Assembly: GCA_907163375.1 (NCBI GenBank)
Contig: CAJQUW010000529.1
Location: 1 to 64,000, forward strand
Source: Prostheceraeus crozeri
Lineage: Eukaryota; Platyhelminthes; Polycladida; Euryleptidae
Length of the DNA: 64,000 nucleotides
Direction: 5' to 3'
Positions 45,661-58,800 of the stretch are shown here, piece by piece (within the stretch, counting starts at the first letter, position 1; every line of letters begins with the position of its first letter). Below the pieces are notes generated by a model. That model was given only the letters and a program-made list of their open reading frames with translations, was not told where the DNA came from and made no database searches. The translations under genes and the position numbers were made by a program.

Positions 45661-46940
45661 CTAACAGACTGTCTCTGGTTTGACGTTTTCCTTCTTCACA
45701 AATGTTCGGAAAACGAATTCACAAATTATAGCAATGAAAACAAGGGCGTAGCCGGCTAAAAGGAGATAAAAAACACTTAGGCTTGAATGAAGCCGAATGG
45801 GCAAAATCGATGCAAAGAATGCTGTTATCTCAGAGTACGAATATGTCAGTCCTGAGAATTGAGTTGTCATATCAACACCTGCTTCACGCAATCGCAACAG
45901 GGCTGTATTTATCTTAGAGTCAATACTTGATTGGCTACTCAAAAAGCCAAACTAGAAAAGTATGGTCCAACCTGAACGGCTGCGAGGTTAGAATTATTTG
46001 CCACCATTATTTTTGCACGCATCGAATCTGTTAGAAGTGCAATTTGACTGCTTGTGGATAGAATATCTGCTGACAGGGTTTCAAAAGTGCCCATAGGTGT
46101 TGCACCATTTGCGAATACGCTACTCCAACCATCATAAAGGTTCGTAAGTGGCATGGCCCTCGTCAATGAACATATAGTTGAATCCTGTGGACAGCGGATA
46201 TCGTATCCAGTTAAATCAAGTGATCCAGGAATTCGGCCAGTGTCACTATTGACAGCAACAGTTATGAAAATTCCTCCTATAAACATGAACATCAAGCAAA
46301 GTACAAATGCTGCCCAGAAAATGAGCAAAATTGACCCTCCAATAGATACAGGAAGTCTACAATGATTTTTCAGCAGCAAGCCACCAAATACAAGCATGAC
46401 ACATTCGACGGGCTGGAGTTTGCTTGGATTTTCATAATTCCATTCATTTTTATGATGGTAGCCGAACGGGTAAAGTACCTCACAGCCAATCATGAGTGTT
46501 AAAGTCAACAACAGTGCAAGAAGTATGAATGACCAGACAGATGAATGAAAAATATCGGTGAAATTCACAGCTGGCATTGAGAGCCGTCCAGATTTCTGAA
46601 ATACGAGTGTTGGAGCCAATCGTATAACGTCTATTGATGCACTCTCTAGCAGAGCTGTTTTGAGGATCAAACAAACTTGATAGGAACTGTTGCAACTCTT
46701 GATTGATTCAACGCTGTCAAAATCCATGTTTGAATATGAAGGAGTAAATGTCACGTTTGAAATATATTTCAATTGTAAATTCAATTGCTGCATCACAGTT
46801 TTTGAAATTTCTGACCCAGTCATTATTTGTGGAACCAAAGTTTGAAAATTTTCAGCAGTCTCTGAGACCACTAAATTGTTTCCATAAAATATCAGTAAAT
46901 AAATAGCCGATGAAAGCAAACTCTGACTCCGACACTCCAT
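45661..46940 (-). CDS. Divergent ionotropic glutamate receptor-like channel subunit (iGluR/IR type)
   Basis: Two minus-strand blocks, 46940-45972 (323 codons from ATG) and 45951-45661, join in frame if the 20 nt between them (GTTGGACCATACTTTTCTAG) is removed, giving 419 residues. N-terminal residues 8-20 are hydrophobic and could be a signal peptide. A short S1-like region follows, then M1 (about 135-157), a pore-loop segment (about 178-195), M3 (about 200-228), S2 with FGFLSSQSSIDSKINTALL (about 324-342), and M4 (about 380-403, ending AIICEFVF). That order is specific to ionotropic glutamate receptors. There is no amino-terminal domain, as in many chemosensory IRs. The canonical M3 SYTANLAAF motif is absent, so the ligand and even channel activity are uncertain. 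The start could lie slightly upstream in an unrecognised exon. Confidence 0.75.
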
Positions 46941-49900
46941 GCCGCTTGAGTTTAAATGAATCGTGAGCGAGCTTACCAACCCTTCGAACTCAGAGAGTGA
47001 ATAAAGCCATGAGGTTGTAGTATTTTATGTATCTAATCGGTTGATGAACTCCGATGAAAGTGTCATGAACTTTAATTCAAAATAAAATGTTTTTTAAGTC
47101 TCTACCTTGCTTGTTGCTCATTATTTGATGTGCGGTATCACTTGAAAACTTGCAAGCACGTGGCAACTGCCTCGTTATCTATCAAATACATGCTCATGCT
47201 CTCATTGTGCTTTTTTATGTTTGTGAAACTATGACTACAGGAAATTTTATTGGTCTTACTTCAATATAGCTGCAAATTCTTGCTGAGCAAACGCGAGGTG
47301 CCCGTTAAAGAAGTTAGTGGCGTCATCAGTTCTGTTTTCCGCTGCTGTGCGCAAACGACGCTACTTGGCATGGCGACAGGTGTCACGCTTAACTCAGGAT
47401 GAGACAGAGTGAAGATTGAGATAAAAAAGTCAAAACTTCGAACGAACTACACCTTTAACAGCTTGACTACTACGCCTCTTGCGTGTCTTTCTCACTTTCA
47501 TAATTTCTGGTAGAACATCAATCAAATAAACAAAAATTATACTTTGGAAGGCATCAGAAAAATGTATAAATAATAGCAACAAAGCTGCGATAAATAAAAT
47601 GCAAAAAAGACACTTATAGGAACATTTCATGTCGCAAAAGCTTGAAGAAAACCAAATGAGAACCCCTCTGCCGCAACAATGGGTACCGTACAAATCATGT
47701 AGGCCACTGAGGAACTGGATACACCCTGTGGGAACGCATCTTGCTAATATCAACAGATTATCTGGCGAGGTAGCGATTTTGTGGATAATTTTTTAAAGGT
47801 TCATTTTCGTGTAAAAACTATTTACGCATGTGAAAATGGTCATCATTTATCCAAAAACACGTGTAAAATTAAAAAACGACAGGTGGCGAAAAAGTTGCTA
47901 TAATTAGTTGGTAGATATTTGTTTACTAATGCGAGCTGATTTTTCGCCTACCGGCGAAATCGTGGATATTGTAGCAACTAATTAGTGGTAAGTAGTAATG
48001 TTCGTATATTACCTTCACATGAAAATATATTGTATACTCAGTCTGATCTGATAAAAAGGGATCTTTTTTAATTCACGAAGGCTTAAACTAAAAAAAGTAT
48101 TTATCTTCCATAAATGTCGCAGTAAATGCTATGATATTATTCAAATATTTGTCATTGTTGTAAATTATTGAATGTCAAGAGATGTTATAAAAATTGATAT
48201 ATGCGGATTCTCAATAATCTTTTCATTAACAAAGAATGATAGTCTGCACTTATTTCTTAGATAGATTAGCCATATGTGGGTGATGGTGAGGAGGTGAGGG
48301 AGAAAAAAAGTCTCGGCTGTAGAGGCGGATTACTGAAGAAAATAAGAAAGAAAGTCAAAAGTAAAAGATGGCATACAGAGCGCGAATTGTCACCGGCGAA
48401 CTTCGCCAGCGAATATGCTGCAAATATGACTGAACTGTAGCATGATATTCTGCAGCTGACATCCGCCAGTTTTTCGCAAGATTCGTTCCCACAGGGCAGC
48501 TACACGACCTAGACCCTTCAGAAAAGCTACCCACGCATGTCCGTGGGAGTGGAGCTGTACCGCCTTTTTTCGAGCAGTTGACCGGGCCTGCCACCCAATG
48601 TATTACCAGTGGGTTCGGGACCCTCGAACTACCGAACGCTCGTATGCCGTTAATACCTGTCACATGGATCTGTCACACCTTAACCTGCAACAAATGTGGA
48701 AGTGCAAAAGAGAACAGTGAAAGGAAGTTCGATCATAAATGAGGCAAATAAGTGCCAAAAACTAAATCCAACAACATGAAACATCTGGTGACTGTTCATT
48801 AGGGTGGTTCAAAAAAATCGAAGTTGGAAAAGTCAGGATGCACGTCGCTATCCGACCTGAACATATTCGATAATTTCTCAACAAATCCTAGAAGACGAAG
48901 CATGAACAGTCAAGGCAAGGCAAGACAAAGGAACGAGACATTTCACATCTGATACATTTCTCTTGGGCTACATCGAATATCATGCAGTCACCATCAGCCC
49001 GGCCATTTGAGTCGTGGTAGTAACCATGTGAAAAAAATTGTATCAGCTGGGTGCAGTTATGTACCAGCAGAGACGAAAAGCAGACACATTTTTGTGGATG
49101 ATATACGACAGACATTCAATCAGGATGAATAAAGCGCTTAATTTTACAAGTAATCATCGTGAAAAATTATTCAAGGGCTCACAATGAACACATCGAGGTC
49201 GCTGGGTAGGCCTACACCTTTTAATCATAAATGATTCATGGTATCTGGGCACTTTTTCGGAAACTAGACAAGCTTTTACCTGATCTGAACCTAAAACTTA
49301 AATTTTGTTTAATGATAAACAAATTATTGACCTCCTGCAGTACGAATGACTGTCAAATAGCAGTAATGACGGTTTATGTGTCGTGCAAGTTGTGTTTTGC
49401 GAAATTTTGTTGCTTTATGATGGAATACTAATCAGTTTATCACTTCCATGTTGTAGCAGCAGTCAAGAGATAAATTCCACTCCTTAATTGGTGAAAAATT
49501 ACGAGACTCGCCTGTAAAACAAAGACTAAGCAAGGATGAATATCACTTTTTTTATCACGTGAGCAGCTTCTTAAACTTGTAAACTTGTAAATCTGTAAAC
49601 TTCCAAAATCAGCGAATCACCGTTCACGAATATCATTGTGACATTCTGATGACTGACGGACTGCAGTATTATGTTTTATATCCCTTAATCGGTAGCTGAA
49701 GTAGTGGTCGATGTATTGTAATTCAAATGAAGAAATGTGGAATTGCATGAAGTACTATAGACGGATGAAGAAACTGGCGATAACAAATTCAAGTGAAGAA
49801 ATAGTATTTTCCATGTGTAGTCTTAGGTATAGTGTGTATAGTTTCATTGCTTTCGGTGTAGTAGAGTGTCATTGTAGTTCTATTGTTTACCTCCATTATC

Positions 49901-51559
49901 CACTTTCCACTTATCCACTCTTACCATTATCCACCATGTGTAGTGTCAGATATAATTCACTTGTAATCAGTGTAGTAGCATCGTTGTATTTCCATATTTT
50001 ACCCCACTTTTCCAATTTTTATTCATCGGTTTCCTGGTGTTTTATAGTATCCATTTTTAATTTCCTTAACCTATGGTGACCATTGTCTTATTCTATTTCC
50101 ACTATCAGCATCTGTAGTCGGTACAGTATATTAGAAGTCTGTTTTGAACGTGTATACGGCAGTGTTTGGAATCTATGGTATTAGTATATTAACAGCAAGA
50201 ATGAGTAGTATTACAAGTCTTAAGATTTCCATTTTTACCAGATATTGGGCCAAAGCTGATCAATTTTAATTCGTTGCCACGAGAAAGCTACATTGAGTTC
50301 TTTTAAGAACTGATTAATTCAATGGTTACAGTAGCATTGCCTTTGTACACTTGCGGATTGGAGAACGCCATCAGTCCTCCTTAGGACTACTTTAACTAAT
50401 AATTTAAATTAGTAAGCATTATATTCTATTATAAATGGCTACTGGGATGACTTTCATCATCGTATGAGAATTCAGCATTTCGGAATAATTTGACGATTAT
50501 TTTAATAACTAATTTTGTTAGTCGTGACAATTGAACTAAGGAAAAAGAACTTGAAAAAAGAGAATATAATAGTTTCTCTTTTGTTACTTTATTAAAATGA
50601 ACAATTCAAATTGCAATATTTTAAGTGAAATGGCTGTATATATTATCATCACAATTGAATGAGAAGATACTTCTGCTATCTGATGATTTTATCTTAAATA
50701 AGTCAGTTCAAGTGTAGAATCTAGGAACATAGCATAGGATTAGAATTTTATGCAAACAATTGATGCTTAAAAATAAACAATCCCTTTATTATAACGCTTA
50801 TGTCACGATGACTGAAACCAATCGTGTCAGTTTATCAATATAAGCTGGGGTGGGGCCATTTCCGTGTCCGCACCATAGCGGACATATTCGAATGATTACC
50901 CGTGTCCGCACTGTCGCCCGCAGTTCAGTTATTGCTCCTGAGCTCAGTATGTCAAGTTTCTAACTAATATTCTTTTATTCCGAGAAAGTAGAAGCTGGCG
51001 ATAAGGATCGAAACATAAGGTACCATCAGACGTTGCACATCCAACACGCCCTTTGTATCACATCCAAACAAACTAGAGAACATCAAAGTCAATGTGAGAA
51101 GTCAAATCTTTTCCATTGTGTGAATATGCCTAATGCTATATAGGCCTATTCTTTGCAGAGGAAACTTCTAAAAAAGCCATCGTTCACAACCGGGCAATAA
51201 AGCCAAGGTCTAGCTTTCAAGAAGAGTATCTAAAGAATACAAATAATGAATACCTTACTGCGTGTGGAAGGCCTACTCAGACTGCGTCGAATGAACAAAC
51301 CATGTATAGCTCCGACCATAGAGTACTCCATGGCTCCGACGAAGTGCATAAGCTTCAAAAACTTTCATCATTGCTGAAGGTACTTCAATCTGCCTTGAAG
51401 CATCACCTACTCCATACAAAAGCATTGAAACCAGGTCAGTAACTGCATCCATCAGGCTTCCTCAAACACAGAAAGAGAAGACTCAAACTTCATATGCACA
51501 AAACTGACCATGTCTCAAAAACGTGATACGAACATAATAAACACAAAGACTACTGCTGC
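46941..51559. other. Gene-free spacer upstream of the receptor gene
   Basis: A 107-codon minus-strand frame (47430-47753) has one hydrophobic stretch, and a 102-codon minus-strand frame (48355-48663) is locally GC-richer. Neither shows a family motif. A 122-codon plus-strand frame (49711-50079) is low-complexity. The receptor promoter would lie here, but I see no convincing site. Confidence 0.45.
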
Positions 51560-51880
51560 TGTTCAATGTCCTTCACCTCTGTAGGACACCAGTGAATGAT
51601 TTCATGACCATTTTGATTTCATGGACGTTGAGTGTACAAAAATTTAGTAAACCTTTAAGAAATAGGCCATTTTCCATGAAAACTAGAGAACTACAACCTA
51701 GAGTAATCATAGACTAAGTTTGTAAAACGTTTCCTGCCACCCATTGCCTCTATAGGACACGTGTGAAGGATTCCATGACCATTTTGTGTAGGTACCTGGT
51801 CGTTGAGTGTGCATAAATTTAGAAAATCTGTAAGAAATAAGCCATTTTCTATGAAAATTAGAGATTTACAACCTTTAAAC
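51560..51880 (+). repeat. Diverged tandem duplication, period about 171-175 bp
   Basis: Blocks such as CATGACCATTTTG, CGTTGAGTGT and GCCATTTTC occur twice in order, at about 51603-51690 and 51774-51865. The two copies differ by substitutions and small indels. Non-coding. Confidence 0.7.
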
Positions 51881-52343
51881 AAAGGGATGTAGGCTATAGC
51901 TGGTGATAAAAGTTAGCAACACTGACTTTACCAATAGCGATCTATTAATCAGTGACAAGAAGCTGGCGAATTTCGGTTTGCCAATAGCCATCTACTCGCA
52001 AACTGCATTATCGCTAGCTAAGACATCGCTTGCTCGCTCACTAAAAGCCAGCGACTAGTGAGCACTTTTCCCAGCGGGTACGTCTAGATCTGATCGTGTA
52101 TTCAACAGTGAGACTGAACGCCATCCAATTGAACTACTTCATAAACAAATGCCGTTCAAAATTTTCGTGAACTTGTCATTTACTGGTGGTCGACATCACA
52201 GAGTGTACATGTTTTAGGAACTGACAGTGCCGTGGGAGGATCGACTAGAGGAGGCGCATGAGAGAAAGACGAATAGATATGAAAGGCTGGTGGAAGTGTA
52301 GAAGGAAAGGATGGACGATCAATATATGGCCGGTATATCGACC
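51881..52343. other. Spacer
   Basis: No gene is seen. A stretch around 51940-52070 repeats short GCGAATT/GCCAATAGC motifs without a clear period. Confidence 0.4.
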
Positions 52344-53789
52344 GGCAGCCAGAACGAGTTTCTGCAGGGAAAGAGGCCGAAAGTGAGACTTTCACAGAAT
52401 GATGTACACCTTATGCCTACTACGAATCTGCGCGTCTGCCGAGTTCTAGAGAGTTCCTCTTCTTTCCAGACAGGATCAAAGAAAAACACATGTAAATCCA
52501 ATGGGACTCAGGTTGCAGTTTTTCGTTAAAATGAAATTTCCTATGTTTTCTATTATTAAACGAAAAGCACCAAGCCCATAGTCATATTTTTTGGTATGCA
52601 ACGTCTTCAGGTCATTTCCTATGATGTGCATGTGCTATTATCATGCATCTGATCGGCAATGTATGTGAGAATGTGGTTCAATGTGGATAAAGTGGGCCAA
52701 CATGTTGGCATTTGCCGACACTAAGAGGTTCGACAAATCTAAATGTGTTTCGCTTTATAATATCACAAAATCGTGTTTAGGTAGTTGAAAAAGAAATAGT
52801 TAATTAGCCATAAATAAATAAATTATTACCGCAAAGAAAACCTCTTAATACCAACCCAAATTACGAGCATCTTGATATTAAAAAACTTATTAATAATTCA
52901 CAAGACTGGAATTGTCTGCTTACCTGACAAGGGTCTGAAGTCCTAATGACTTGATAATTCAAGCAGAATCGTTAATAAACGTTATTATGTAATTGTGACT
53001 AGAGGGATAATTCGAGGCGCTATCCTAAACCTAAATCTAAACATCGTGATGACACTTAAGCCTTTCCCATCTGGACCCTATCAGCGTCACGTAACGTTTA
53101 TCTATATATAATCATAACAAAAGGGAGATTAAACTGAACATGTGAAACATCTGTAGTTGTCTCAAATAACTTAGTTTTAAGTCAGACGTTAAACCCATAG
53201 ATGAAAATTAAATTTATTAAAGCTTACAAATGAATAAAATATGATAAAAATAAAATAAAATCATATGAAAATTAAATTCAAGAAATGAAATGATGAACTC
53301 TTAAATGAAATAAATATTAAAACGAAACGTTAAAAAATGAGTATAAATGAAAGAAAACATTTTTTTGTGACTTTTAAGAATTATAATAGTTTTTTTGGAA
53401 TGTTTTTGAAAGAATTTAAGTCCTTAAAAGGACTGATTATCCGTTCTCCGTGGGTATCTGAGGTCATCAGCAGGTGACTCGGACAGGATAGACAGGGCTG
53501 CGTGAACATGAAAGAAAATGACCTGAAGACGTTACATACCAAAAAATATGACTATGGGCTTAGTACTTTTCGTTTAATCAGAGAAAGCATAGAAAATTTC
53601 ATTTTAACGAAAAACTGCAATCTGCGTCCCATTGGATTTACATGTGTTTTTCTTTGATCCTGTCTGGAAAGAAGATGGGCTCTCTAGAACTCGGCAGACG
53701 CGCAGATTCGTAGTAGGCATAAGGTGTACATCATTCTGTGAAAGTCTCACTTTCGGCCTCTTTCCCTGCAGAAACTCGTTCTGGCTGCT
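52344..53789. mobile_element. Foldback-like element D, copy 2 (about 275-285 bp TIRs)
   Basis: The left arm (about 52344-52625) begins GGCAGCCAGAACGAGTTTCT and the right arm (about 53515-53789) is its close complement. Next to the left arm is the central segment shared with copy 1, followed by about 720 bp found only here. The arms match better than those of copy 1, so this copy is probably younger. Open frames in the arms are short and mirror each other. No target duplication is evident. Confidence 0.8.
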
Positions 53790-54849
53790 AAACTAGTAGA
53801 TGGCGGTTGCAACGATGGTACGTTTTTTGAAGAGCTTAGGATTAGAGAGAAAAGTCACGAAAGCAGAGAATGATTTGATTGAAATAGCGATGAGATCATC
53901 TGCGCGGATATGGAACTGTGCAAAGCTTTCACCCAGCAACAGACAATGATTGACATTCCTTAGTGGACTCCGTCACCCAGGCAAGTGAGTTCAGAGGAAG
54001 GGGTCGAAACTCGCAGATGAGATGCATTGTGCTGAATGTTCTAGTGCTCGCTCCAAAGGCATTGCAATGTTTAGTTATCTAACTTCTGAGGTATGGCGTC
54101 ACCGTTTCTTGTAGAATAAATAACAGGCCTCCCACCAGCGAAAATATTTCTTAGGTTTTTAGGATTATATTTTCCAATTCAAACGCACTAAATTTCGTAA
54201 AATTGATGTCATCTGACTAGATCAATCTACTATTAGCAATTTGCAATTGAAAAAATCTGATTTAAGGGATAAGGCCCCAATATTTTCATTACATTGTACA
54301 TGTACCTGCGATCATGATTAGACTTTAAGAACTCAACTTAATTCATGTTTATCGCTTCTTGTTATAGATAGAACTACATGTAAATCATGTTCGGCAGTGG
54401 CGGCTTGTCTTGACACCAACAAAAGCAGCGTGAGTAGGCTCTAATGAAATCTCGTGATTTATTTCTCCTCGGGATCATAATCCCAAGATCACGGAATGGA
54501 TGTCATTTTAGGAAAGTCAGAATCCAGGATTCAGTCAACCTGGGTGTACCAAATGTTATAAGCCGCCACTGATTTTTGATATTTCTTCCCAACTCCGACA
54601 CACACAGGGCTGCCACTCTTATCAAAAATAAAAACCGGAAAGTCAAATCGGAATAGGCCCCCTCAAAGTAAGTAACTTACGATCATTCGATATCACACAA
54701 CCCGGTAAGTTTTGAAAGCGTTCAAGCAGCAGTTGGGTCTGTTCTAATAAAGATGCTTCTGAATCCTCACAGTTAGCAAGTAAATGCATAAAATGATTAC
54801 TGATGCTCATTCAATCATCAGTTTTAACAGGGTGCTCTAACTAGAACAG
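53790..54849. other. Gene-free spacer
   Basis: Nothing recognisable. The sequence around 54850-55140 may already belong to the mariner relic, whose left limit is uncertain. Confidence 0.4.
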
Positions 54850-55653
54850 TTACTATTTCAGGAGAACCGTTTTCGAAGGTTAGACAAAGTGTACTACGAA
54901 GACCCCTGTACCTGCCCCCAATGCAAAATCAGCATGAAGTTATTGAACGATTGACGATTTCAGCTCGATATCAAGACTGCATAGTATCGAATAATCTACA
55001 TGTAGGCCTATGGATGATTTTACTTAACTGTTTAAAAGACAACTGTCTTCATTTCGTTCAAACATTTTTCATCAAATTTATAATGCAATATTCTCGTGCA
55101 GCTTTGTCATTTTCTATTAATCGTACCATGACATCACACGGTGCAAGATTCCGTCTTTGTTGTGAAGAATTTTCATGAAACCACTAGGAAATTACTGTTC
55201 AGTTGGAAGACTGCTTCAGCAGGCGGTCTGGTCACAGAAAATATCTTCATACAAAATCCATGGTCAGCTCGGTCTATATGCTTGGGCAGGCATTTCTGTA
55301 AGTCATTTTCTTTGGCAGAGCCATCATTCTTACAAAAAATCGAGAATGTATGGTAAAATCTTCCTTTCTATGCTGCATGAAATATACCGAATATCATGAA
55401 GGATAGGAATATCTTCATACACGATGGAATGCCATCGCACTATTACAGACCCATCGTTAATTATCTAAACAGCAATTTTCCTAAATCTTGGATTGACTGT
55501 CATGGGAGCATTTGGAATGGCTTCCGATACCACCAGATTCAATGCCCTGTGACTTTTTTCTTTTGGGAACGTTTAAGAAATAGTGCATCTATGCGCTTGG
55601 ATGAACTTGGAAACACCTTACAGTTTTTTGCAGATCGACGAGCGATTGCGTAG
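54850..55653 (+). pseudogene. Tc1/mariner-type transposase relic
   Basis: The best-preserved block (55396-55653) reads HDGMPSHYY, then VNYLNSNFPKSWID and FFFWERL. These correspond to the QDGAPPHY, LNxxFPxxWIG and DFFLWG landmarks of mariner-like transposases. The second catalytic Asp (HDG) is kept, but the usual PLDFF has become PVTFF, losing the third acid. A preceding block in another frame (55175-55399) has QLGLYAWAGIS, matching the conserved VWxGI strand. The frame changes between the two blocks. The copy is dead. TIRs were not found. Confidence 0.7.
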
Positions 55654-55881
55654 AGATATGCTCTTGCGTTGTTGATCGAAGAATTAAAATGCGTTCGGGC
55701 AAATGGTGAGCAGGTAGAAAATAAATGTTATAGTGTTAGCAACTGTTTTCCTTTGAATCATAATGAACTTACAGAAATTGAATTAATCATTCAGCCGCTA
55801 ATTGCATCAACAACTTTGAAATGATCACTCAGAACCCGCCACGTTACATAAACAAACTGATTTTGAATATCACACAGAATA

Positions 55882-58800
55882 GGGTATTTTGTTCCAAAAT
55901 CGCCCACTTCGGCAATGTGTTTTTCAACGACCGTGTGCTCGTAATAGAATGCTGATATATGTGCGATTTCAGCCTCATCATTTCCAAATAATCCAATTAA
56001 CAACAATATGACAACGAACTCTCTGTCAAACATTTAAATCTTGCTCCACACATGGTTTAAGCACGGCACAAAATTTAACTTGATTTTGTGCAAACTCGCC
56101 CATGCTTGATAAAGTCGCCCACAAACTCAGGTAAACTCGCCCAGTAATATAGCTCTACATATAGAACAGCTTTAAGTCTATTCCTCTATAGGATATGGTC
56201 TATTAAGATATTGTTAACCTTCAGCCTGTTACAACCATCAATAAGATCACTTAAGCAAGAATTAACTATGCTACAAGTAGGCCTACTCCTATTTTGAAAT
56301 AATTAGCTAATCATAATTTCCCACCAGATTCTTTCTACACAGTCTATTTCTATGTGACCTATGATTTTTGTTTATTAACTCTAAGGCTTTAATCTCAGTA
56401 TTTTCATCTATAGATTCATAGGCGTTTAAAAATATCGAAAATATATTCCACTGCAGTCTTATCGATACAGGCCTACATTCTGGAAATTTATGGATTTTTT
56501 TCATTGAAGCCTAGATCAAACCCAAAATGAAATGCAACAAAAACTAGTCAATTCATATAAAATTTGAATTCCACATCCCAATTTAGCATTGAAATTAGCA
56601 GTCAGCAAGTCGCAAACGAATTTTTCATTTGCCTTTTCCTATCCGGTGCAAAGAATGTGAGCCCACTCCTCACATTTACTACATTGGATCCATTGTTCCC
56701 CGCGTTTCGAAGAAGACCATGATTCTTCGCAGTATAAGCACGACCAATCATGTACATTTGCTTTCTTCTCAACCTTCCTACGCTTCTTCGAACGATAGCG
56801 ATGAACTGAAAGAATTGCATATTTTCTGTAGTGCATAGCATTCAGAACATGTTGCAAACTTCGATAACTAAGCTGAGCCCCTAAGACTTGCGACTTATTG
56901 AAGACATGCACCAATGGTAGGCACAACATATTGCTCAAATAAAAGAAATTGTGCATGATTTAAAATGTTTAAGGATATACATACGTAAGTCGAAGGTGAA
57001 AAAATAGACCTATTCATAGCCTATTTATTATCTAAGTGTCTGGTTTAGGTTTCTGTCTAAATGTTAGACTAATAAAGATGAAAGTTTTCTGTAAACTTGT
57101 GTCCATGAGAGTATATCACTAATGAGTAGCCTATACATGGATCTGAATAAGAATCTCAAATACCTAAATACAAACCCCAAATGGTCCCCTAATTATTTTT
57201 TTCGTAAACTGAACTTACCATCCTCTTTTTGTTTCCTCTGGCTCAACTCATTGATGTAAGTTTTATTTGTCAGATGAAATGGTATTCGCTTCCTTTTGAT
57301 TTCTTTCTTCCTGATCCTCTTAGGAGTTGGACATAAGTTCCAAAAGCTGCACTGAGGAAGATCTTGGTTGTAAGAGGGATCGTTGTCGCCGATCGATGGA
57401 CTCAGTTCGGGTAGCTGCTCGACATAATCTACGGGTGGGGTCAATGTCGATTGTGGTTTTGCTTCATCGACTATAAGCGCTTCAGCTTCGGTCAGTGTCG
57501 ATTTTGGTTTTGCTTCATCGACTATAAGTGCTTCAGCTTCGGTCAGTGTCGATTGTGAGTTTGCTTCATCGACTAGAAGCTCTTCGGCTGGGGTCAGTGT
57601 CGACTGTGAGTTTTCTTCATTGACTGGAAGCTCTAAAGGAATCTCTTCGGCTTGCGTCAGTGTCGACTGGTCATTTTCGTCTTTATCTACAGGCACATTT
57701 TCTTTTTCTGTGATGTTACTTGGAAGGAATGCGTCAGCAGGTATTTTTGACATATTCAACGGGAAAATGCCTGTACGTTTGAAAGACGAAATCACTACGT
57801 TTTTTTCAAATGCTTTGTTTGATATTTTGGTAATCAAATTTAGAAGTTCAATCTTGGACAGTGACCGGCCTCCATTTTCTCGGACTAATTGAAGTCCAAT
57901 AGATCGCCATTCACACTTCATTGTTGCGAAGACATCCTTATCCAAAGGTTGCAAATACTGAGAAGTGTGTGGGGGTAGACACCAAACCTCGATATTCTGT
58001 GAGTGAAGAGAAACGATAAAGTCATAGTTAAGAGAATGGGTTGAATGTCCATCCAGTAGCAGTAAAACAGTTTTCTCTTTATCTATGTCCCCATATCTTC
58101 GTTTCGTTTGAATGAACTCAGCAAATTTTCTTCCGAATTCAACCATCAGTTCAGATGTTATCCAACCCTTCTCGCTGCATCGAATGTAGCCACCAGGTGG
58201 AGCATATTCTGCCCATTCTTTTCTAACAATCTTTCCTTTGAATATTATCAACATCGGAGAGCGATCTCCATTCGCATTAACGGCAGTTAACAATGTCGTT
58301 GTTTCGCCCTTTTCCTTGGGAGTGATTTGAAAAACACGGCCTGTAGCACTTGCTAGAACAGCATTGGCTTCGAAATGGTCTTGTAATCCCGTCTCATCCG
58401 CGTTGTATATGTACTTTGGATCATTTAATATCTCTTTCTCAATCAGAAAAGCGGATAAATCATCAAAGAACTTCGTCACTAGAGGCCGGTTCATCCCGCT
58501 TGCCCGAAACGTCGAAAGAATTTCAGGCTTTCTGGTTGAAATTGATGGATTTCTGGACAGAAAACCGCACAGCCATTCGTATCCCGCCGACTTTTTACTC
58601 TCGTTAAATGGAACTAATGCTTGATTAGCCTTAGCGTAGTCGTAAGCAAGCTTACACACCGCAGATTTAGAAAGACCAAACCCTTGTTTTGCTAACTTTA
58701 TTATCAATTCTTTTAATTCGTATTCTATTTCTTTGCTAAACACTGGTTTTCTTCCTGATGACGAGGTAATCACCTTTGTGTTCCCACTTATTCTATCTCG

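Noticed and set aside
47430-47753. 107-codon minus-strand frame with a hydrophobic segment, as a missing first exon of the receptor
   Set aside because: No receptor-like sequence and no donor that joins it in frame to 46940. A hydrophobic stretch is common in AT-rich chance frames.
48355-48663. 102-codon minus-strand frame in a GC-richer patch
   Set aside because: It contains several Cys and Pro residues but no recognisable motif or neighbouring exon.
49711-50079. 122-codon plus-strand frame
   Set aside because: Low-complexity Tyr/Ser/Leu-rich translation of a TCCACTTATCC-like stretch. No domain.
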